NCBI GenBank assembly: GCA_030831265.1
Contig: JAURLM010000254.1
Coordinates: forward strand, 1-8,436
DNA: 8,436 nucleotides
From: Chloroflexota bacterium
Lineage (GTDB): Bacteria > Chloroflexota > Dehalococcoidia > Lucifugimonadales > Lucifugimonadaceae
Direction: 5' to 3'
Both the position numbers and the translations under genes were made by a program. Under the pieces are notes generated by a model that saw only the letters and a list, made by a program, of their open reading frames with translations, had not been told where the DNA came from and did not search any database. This document shows, piece by piece, positions 4,427-8,436 of the stretch (position 1 is its first letter; every line of letters starts with the position of its first letter).

Positions 4427-6861
4427 TGGCTTATACGCTGGGTCGGGTTCATGAAATCCCGGAAATTTTCAGCGTATTTCCGGAGCCGGTCTGCTGTCAG
4501 TCGATTGACTGAGGCATCCGGGAACTGGCCTTCGCTGTCTGGTGTTCCAGCTTCGACCCCGGTCAGAACTTCGACACCTTCTTCAACTGTCGCCACTGAG
4601 TAGACGTGAAACTCTCCGGCCCTGATGGATTCAACGATATCCGCACGCAGCATCAGGTTTCGCTCGTTGGATTTCGGGATCATCACACCGGTTTCGCCAA
4701 GTTTCCCTGCGGCTTTGCAGAGGTCATAGAACCCCTCAATCTTCTCATTTACGCCGCCGATCGCCTGTATTTCGCCCTTCTGGTTGACGGATCCGGTCAC
4801 CGCGATGTTCTGCTTAATGGGCACGCTGGACAACTCTGAGAGGATCGAATAGAGCTCTGTCGATGACGCACTGTCTCCGTCGACCATTCCGTAAGACTGC
4901 TCGAACGCTATTGATATGTTGACTGACAGCGGGAATTCCTGGGCGAAGCGCTTGCCGAGATAACCGGCGAGGATCATGACTCCCTTGTCATGCGAGCTTC
5001 CGCTCAGGGCAACTTCTCGTTCGATGTTGATGAAGCCGTCGCTGCCCATAAATGCCTGCGTCGTGATGCGTGATGGTTTGCCGAAAACGACGTCACCTGC
5101 GCTGTAGACAGCAAGGCCGTTGACCTGACCGACTTTTTCGCCTTCGAGGTCAACCTTGATGGTTCCTTCCAGCAGGCGCTGCTGCATGAGATCGGAAACC
5201 TGGCCAGCACGTAAACGGCGACCGTCCAGCGCTGCTTCGACATGCCGACCTTCCGTGGTGTTCGATGTGTCAGATTCAGCTATGTAGGCAGCTTCCCGCA
5301 CAATATCGACGAGCAGTCCGAAACGAGCGCTGAGCTTTTCCTGGCTGTCGACCAGTCGCATGGAATGTTCGATCACGGCTAGTACGCCATCTGCCGAAAA
5401 GTGTTTCAGGTCATCCTGGTTACATATGCCGCAGACCCATTGCGAATAGGCCTGAAGAATGTCATCACTAAGCTCAATCTGATGATTAAGGTCAGCCCTC
5501 ACCTTGAATATCTCCCAGAAGTCAGGGTCGTACGCGGCAAGCAACTGGTATATGTCTGCTTCGCCGGTCAGCACCACCTTGACCTGGATCGGTATCGGCT
5601 CTGGCCGCAGCGGCTGAGGGACGATGAAACCCGGTACTAGGTCTTCCGGGTCTTCCGGTCGAACCTCTCCACCTTTCAGTACTCGCTTCAGGGCGGGCCA
5701 TACGGCAGCGTGGCTGATCGCAAGCCGGGCATCCAGCACGAGGTAACCGTTGTTTGCCTGCACGAGGCTCCCGGGACGCAGCATCATGTGGTCTGTGACA
5801 TATGTGCCCATCGTCGGGCGCCTGTCGATAGCACCGAACAGGTGGCTGTAAGTCGGATTGTCTTCCCTGATAATGGCGGGACTGGTACGGCCCGCATTAT
5901 TCACAAACACGTTGACGCGAAACGGGAGCCTGGGGTCTACAAATGGGTGAGCACCCGGCTCACCAGTCTCACCGGGAACTCCGTTGATGATCTGTCCAGC
6001 GCTTTCGTGGGAGTAGGTTCTCAGCCCTTCAAGATAAGTTGCTGCGTCATCCGCACCGGCATCCTTGAACTTCTTGATGGCTGCATCGAACGCAGGGCCA
6101 ATCGCAGATTCGGTAGCGGTTCGCTGGAGTTCTGCGAGCTTCCCCATGTTCTCTATTTCGTTGTGGCGGATCTGGTCAGTGGCGCACTCGACCTGCCGAG
6201 TTATTTCAGTCCGTACCTCTTCGAGCTTCTTCTGCTGTTCAGCGGGTAGCGCGAGGTACTCTTCCTGCGTCATTGCACGGTTTTCAACTTTTGGAAGAAC
6301 TACGATACCGGCGGGTCCGGCCTGCACAATGAATCCCGATTGACCGGCGGCACGCTCAACTTCAGATATCACGTCACGCCGTGATTCGGTTGCCTGTTCC
6401 TGAAGTTTCCTGACCTGATCGGTGTAGGTGTCATCATTCAGCGCTGTTGGCAGGTCTTTCAGGACTACCTGCAGCAGTTGGTCCGCTGTTTGTGCAAGTT
6501 CCGTTGCCATTCCCTGTGGCAGCTGGGCCGCCGAAGGACGATCCGGTGCATCGAAGTTATGCACGTAAACCCAGTCATGAAATTCGTAGCCATTGGATTT
6601 CGCTGAGCGACGTTCTACGGCAGCTTCCAAATGTGTGCGAATGACGCTGTTCTTGCCCGTGCCTGAAAGGCCGGTGACAAAAATGTTGTATCCGGGAGCT
6701 TCCATCCCCAGCCCAAATTCAATCGCCTGTACGGCGCGATTTTGCCCGATGAACGTACCCGGTGGCTTTATCTCATCGGTACATGAGAAAGGAAGGCTGG
6801 CTGGATCAATGGTCCACCGGGCCTTTTCAGGCGGAACCCTGAATCTTGAAATGTCAGTCAC
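4423..6861 (-). CDS. LonB-like ATP-dependent protease (AAA_32 / Lon C-terminal protease family)
   Basis: A protein of 812 residues from GTG 6861, the usual size for the bacterial LonB-like family that lacks the LonA N-domain. The N-terminus IGQNRAVQAIEFGLGM leads into the Walker A motif GLSGTGKNS (about residues 64-72). A charged helical stretch (about 150-260) suggests a coiled coil. The GYLVLDA strand near residue 375 fits the Walker B position. The C-terminal Lon protease domain carries the dyad: Ser664 in DGDSASSTE and Lys707 in GGVNEKIEGF. It should unfold proteins with ATP and degrade them in the cytoplasm. An in-frame GTG at 6975 would add 38 residues that do not look like the family and has only GAGG five bases before it; GTG 6861 has GGGAG at 8 bases and begins just ahead of the conserved part. 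It is the first gene of a two-gene operon with the GNAT gene. Confidence 0.93.
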   Translation of the reverse strand: MTDISRFRVPPEKARWTIDPASLPFSCTDEIKPPGTFIGQNRAVQAIEFGLGMEAPGYNIFVTGLSGTGKNSVIRTHLEAAVERRSAKSNGYEFHDWVYVHNFDAPDRPSAAQLPQGMATELAQTADQLLQVVLKDLPTALNDDTYTDQVRKLQEQATESRRDVISEVERAAGQSGFIVQAGPAGIVVLPKVENRAMTQEEYLALPAEQQKKLEEVRTEITRQVECATDQIRHNEIENMGKLAELQRTATESAIGPAFDAAIKKFKDAGADDAATYLEGLRTYSHESAGQIINGVPGETGEPGAHPFVDPRLPFRVNVFVNNAGRTSPAIIREDNPTYSHLFGAIDRRPTMGTYVTDHMMLRPGSLVQANNGYLVLDARLAISHAAVWPALKRVLKGGEVRPEDPEDLVPGFIVPQPLRPEPIPIQVKVVLTGEADIYQLLAAYDPDFWEIFKVRADLNHQIELSDDILQAYSQWVCGICNQDDLKHFSADGVLAVIEHSMRLVDSQEKLSARFGLLVDIVREAAYIAESDTSNTTEGRHVEAALDGRRLRAGQVSDLMQQRLLEGTIKVDLEGEKVGQVNGLAVYSAGDVVFGKPSRITTQAFMGSDGFINIEREVALSGSSHDKGVMILAGYLGKRFAQEFPLSVNISIAFEQSYGMVDGDSASSTELYSILSELSSVPIKQNIAVTGSVNQKGEIQAIGGVNEKIEGFYDLCKAAGKLGETGVMIPKSNERNLMLRADIVESIRAGEFHVYSVATVEEGVEVLTGVEAGTPDSEGQFPDASVNRLTADRLRKYAENFRDFMNPTQRISQ

Positions 6862-6869
6862 CTTTGCCG

Positions 6870-6874
6870 CTCCC
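6870..6874 (-). promoter_or_regulatory. Ribosome binding site supporting GTG 6861 of the lon-like gene
   Basis: On the minus strand GGGAG lies 8 bases before the GTG at 6861-6859. It supports the shorter start, whose product begins MTDISRFRVPPEKARW, over the GTG at 6975. Confidence 0.5.
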
Positions 6875-7026
6875 AATCCAGCCGCGATGCTTAATGGCTT
6901 CCAGTGCAGTGTAACTCTCACCCGGAATGTACACAGGATTGCTTCGAATGCCCGGGATATATGAGGAACCCTCACAGATTCCTCACGCGGGATAAAACCT
7001 GTTTATGTGGGTATCACACAATACTT

Positions 7027-7041
7027 CATGAGAATCTCATG
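7027..7041. promoter_or_regulatory. Perfect palindrome CATGAGA-A-TCTCATG, candidate operator
   Basis: The 15-bp element has 7-bp arms that are exact reverse complements around one central base. It lies about 137 bases upstream of the usp start and about 166 upstream of the lon-like start. Its length and symmetry suit a dimeric regulator. It would also form a short hairpin if transcribed, but the one-base loop makes a DNA-binding site the better reading. Confidence 0.45.
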
Positions 7042-7177
7042 TGTTATTCATGCACAAAATAGTTCGATTCGGTAAGGAATCACTTGTCGCTTGATATCGT
7101 GGTGGTAGCGACGATTACTGTGAATCCTCTGCGGGTGAACGGGGACACACGTTAGTTCGCTTCTGGGAGGAACCGAT

Positions 7178-8239
7178 ATGAGTGTCAAGAAGATCCTTGT
7201 ACCGCTGGATGGCTCTGAAAATGCCGAAAAAATCGGCGGCTGGGTTGCCGGGATTGCAGATCCATTGCATGCAGAAGTCGAACTTTTGACAATTGTCGAT
7301 CCTGAAAAGATCGAACTCCCAGATTCTACTGCTGAAGACAACCACATGATTCCGGGTCGTCCCGGTCCATACGACAAACCGGGATATGATCCGGGGATCG
7401 GTGTCTCCGGTGCCGCCGGGATGGTCAGCGGACCATTAATCGCTCCGGGTCACGGTGGGCATGTTGAGCATGCACCGGCATTCGGTACGCAGATCCTGGA
7501 TCGCGTTATGGAACAGGCCGCAGCCTATGTGGATCGCGAAGCTGCCCAGATGAACTCGATTGGCGTGAAGGCGTCCGGGAAAGCCATTATGGGTGATCCT
7601 GCCACGGAGATTGTCAAACACGCTGAACAGGAAGGTTGTGACCTGATAGCGATGGCCACGCACCGTGGGTCTTCGCTGGCACGAGGCGTTCTCGGTAGCG
7701 TGACGGATCGTGTACTGCACAGTGCGCACATCCCGGTGATGGCTGTGCATCCCGAGCACCTGAGTGCATTCTCTGGTGCTACTGGGCAGCCCGATGAGAT
7801 TCTTGTGCCGCTAGATGGATCAGAGCGATCTGCAACCGCTGTTGCTATTGCGTTAGACCTTGCTACCGCAATCGGTGCGGAGGTCGTCTTTGCGAGGGTT
7901 GTCCAGTATCCGTACTACGGGGTTACCGCAATGGATGCAGCAGCGTTCTCGTCTGACTACGGATTTTCGTTCCAGAGGAAGGCAGCAGAAACTTCACTGG
8001 AGCCGTTCGTGGCCAGGGCAGACAAATTGGGAATAAAAGCTCGATCGGTGGTCGTAACAGGTGCACCTGCAGGACGCATCCTGGACCTTGCAAAGTCCAT
8101 GGACAGGCCGCTGATCGTCATGAGCACCCGCGGTGAATCCGGGTTCAAGCGTTGGGTGTTAGGCAGCGTGACGGACAAAGTTGTCCGGTCTTCAGGGTTG
8201 CCAGTATTAGTCGTGCCCCCGCCTGCGGCCAAAGACTAA
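7178..8239 (+). CDS. Universal stress protein with two UspA domains and a Gly/Pro/His-rich insertion
   Basis: A 353-residue protein made of two UspA domains. Domain 1 spans about residues 1-191 and starts KKILVPLDGSE; domain 2 spans about 206-347 and starts DEILVPLDGSE. Each ends with the nucleotide-binding loop: THRGSSLARGVLGSVTD in domain 1 and STRGESGFKRWVLGSVTD in domain 2. Domain 2 keeps the Gly-9x-Gly-Ser spacing of ATP-binding UspA proteins, while domain 1 has Gly-8x-Gly-Ser. Domain 1 also carries about 55 extra residues (about 48-103) rich in Gly, Pro and His, without predicted structure. UspA proteins are cytoplasmic nucleotide-binding factors that help cells survive starvation and stress; the partner is unknown. 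GGGAGG seven bases before ATG fixes the start. It is a single-gene unit closed by the terminator at 8267-8302. Confidence 0.93.
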   Translation: MSVKKILVPLDGSENAEKIGGWVAGIADPLHAEVELLTIVDPEKIELPDSTAEDNHMIPGRPGPYDKPGYDPGIGVSGAAGMVSGPLIAPGHGGHVEHAPAFGTQILDRVMEQAAAYVDREAAQMNSIGVKASGKAIMGDPATEIVKHAEQEGCDLIAMATHRGSSLARGVLGSVTDRVLHSAHIPVMAVHPEHLSAFSGATGQPDEILVPLDGSERSATAVAIALDLATAIGAEVVFARVVQYPYYGVTAMDAAAFSSDYGFSFQRKAAETSLEPFVARADKLGIKARSVVVTGAPAGRILDLAKSMDRPLIVMSTRGESGFKRWVLGSVTDKVVRSSGLPVLVVPPPAAKD

Positions 8240-8266
8240 CCTCTTACCGCAGACGGAGGACATCGA

Positions 8267-8302
8267 GGGAGAGGGCGGATCGTCACCTCGCCGCCCTCTC
8301 TT
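8267..8302 (+). terminator. Hairpin terminator after usp
   Basis: GAGAGGGCGG (8269-8278) and CCGCCCTCTC (8291-8300) form a perfect 10-bp GC-rich stem with a 12-base loop. Two G-T pairs extend it to 8267 and 8302. It lies 27 bases after the usp stop and is followed by TTCATAT, a short and interrupted T-rich tail. It also lies downstream of the convergent gene at 8337 and may serve both. Confidence 0.7.
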
Positions 8303-8336
8303 CATATCAAACGATAATTCGGAAGAACGCTAACGT

Positions 8337-8436
8337 TTAGTTAGGGTATGCGCTGAATTTCAATTCCTGCTGCGTCTTCACGTCTATCAGTGCGCTTCGA
8401 CCTTCAGCGTTCATCTTCTGGGCTTCCTTGATGGCA
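8337..8436 (-). CDS. C-terminal end of a probable ThDP-dependent enzyme (acetolactate synthase-like), cut by window edge
   Basis: The minus-strand frame is open from the window edge to TAA (8337-8339) and gives 32 residues. The segment AIKEAQKMNAEGRSALIDVK followed by TQQELKFSAYPN matches the usual C-terminus of thiamine-diphosphate enzymes of the acetolactate synthase/benzoylformate decarboxylase group: a helix of Ala, Glu and Lys, then G-(K/R)-x-ALI-(E/D)-V, then a short polar tail. The other two minus-strand frames are interrupted here. The start and the cofactor-binding parts lie outside the window, so the substrate cannot be judged. It converges on usp, with the hairpin at 8267-8302 between them. 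Confidence 0.6.
   Translation of the reverse strand, partial: AIKEAQKMNAEGRSALIDVKTQQELKFSAYPN

Larger units (their letters stand above)
6862..7177. promoter_or_regulatory. Divergent intergenic region between lon-like gene and usp
   Basis: The gap is 316 bases if the lon-like gene starts at 6861, or 202 if it starts at 6975. It must hold promoters for two stress genes read in opposite directions. Visible elements are the perfect palindrome at 7027-7041, two CTCAC half-sites 11 bases apart at 6971-6975 and 6982-6986, and a TTGATA at 7091-7096 that could be a -35 box for usp, though no good -10 follows at 16-18 bases. The usp ribosome site GGGAGG is at 7165-7170. I found no small gene or RNA. 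Confidence 0.4.

Noticed and set aside
5710..6249. Plus-strand ORF of 179 codons
   Set aside because: It is antisense to the conserved ATPase region of the lon-like gene and has no ribosome site or recognisable motif.
7091..7119. TTGATA as a sigma-70 -35 box for usp
   Set aside because: At 16-18 bases downstream no hexamer resembles TATAAT beyond three matches, so a promoter call is not supported.
8330..8344. CTAAC-GTTTA-GTTAG inverted repeat at the stop of the last gene
   Set aside because: Five AT-rich base pairs across a stop codon are too weak to call a terminator, and the stronger hairpin at 8267-8302 is nearby.
1..8436. CRISPR arrays, tRNA/rRNA genes, insertion sequences, phage or defence genes
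   Set aside because: No spaced identical repeats, no cloverleaf-like folds, and no transposase, integrase or nuclease motifs were seen on either strand.

Overview
The window reads as bacterial chromosome: short intergenic gaps, clear Shine-Dalgarno sites, GTG/TTG starts beside ATG, and no tRNA, rRNA, CRISPR array, transposase or phage gene. The mix of an enolase-superfamily sugar-acid dehydratase, a DapA-family protein, a LonB-like AAA protease, a double-domain UspA and the tail of a ThDP-dependent enzyme resembles uncultured marine Chloroflexota (SAR202-like Dehalococcoidia). That placement is an inference from gene content, not a measurement.

Layout. (1) 1-720, minus: the N-terminal part of a two-pass membrane sensor (chemoreceptor or histidine-kinase type), cut by the window edge. 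(2) 721-1023: divergent regulatory gap with several small palindromes. (3) 1024-1917, plus: a DapA/DHDPS-fold protein that has lost both the canonical Tyr and the Schiff-base Lys. (4) 1946-3121, minus and convergent with it: an enolase-superfamily dehydratase of galactonate-dehydratase type with a complete metal site. (5) 3122-3368: divergent gap. (6) 3369-3815, plus: Hsp20 small heat-shock protein. (7) A strong hairpin at 3882-3919 separates it from the convergent minus-strand pair: (8) a GNAT acetyltransferase (3923-4426) and (9) a LonB-like ATP-dependent protease (4423-6861, or from 6975), which overlap by ATGA and so form an operon with lon first. (10) 6862-7177: divergent gap with a perfect 15-bp palindrome. 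(11) 7178-8239, plus: tandem UspA protein, followed by a clear hairpin terminator. (12) 8337-8436, minus: the last 32 residues of a probable ThDP-dependent (acetolactate synthase-like) enzyme.

Functionally there are two themes. The left part looks catabolic: an acid-sugar dehydratase next to an aldolase-fold protein, the usual pairing in non-phosphorylative sugar-acid breakdown, except that here the aldolase-fold partner lacks the catalytic residues. The right part looks like protein quality control and stress: Hsp20, Lon-type protease, a translationally coupled acetyltransferase and UspA. I see no plainly new multi-gene system. The observations most worth following are the residue losses in the DapA-like protein, the lon-GNAT coupling, and the Gly/Pro/His-rich insertion in the UspA protein.
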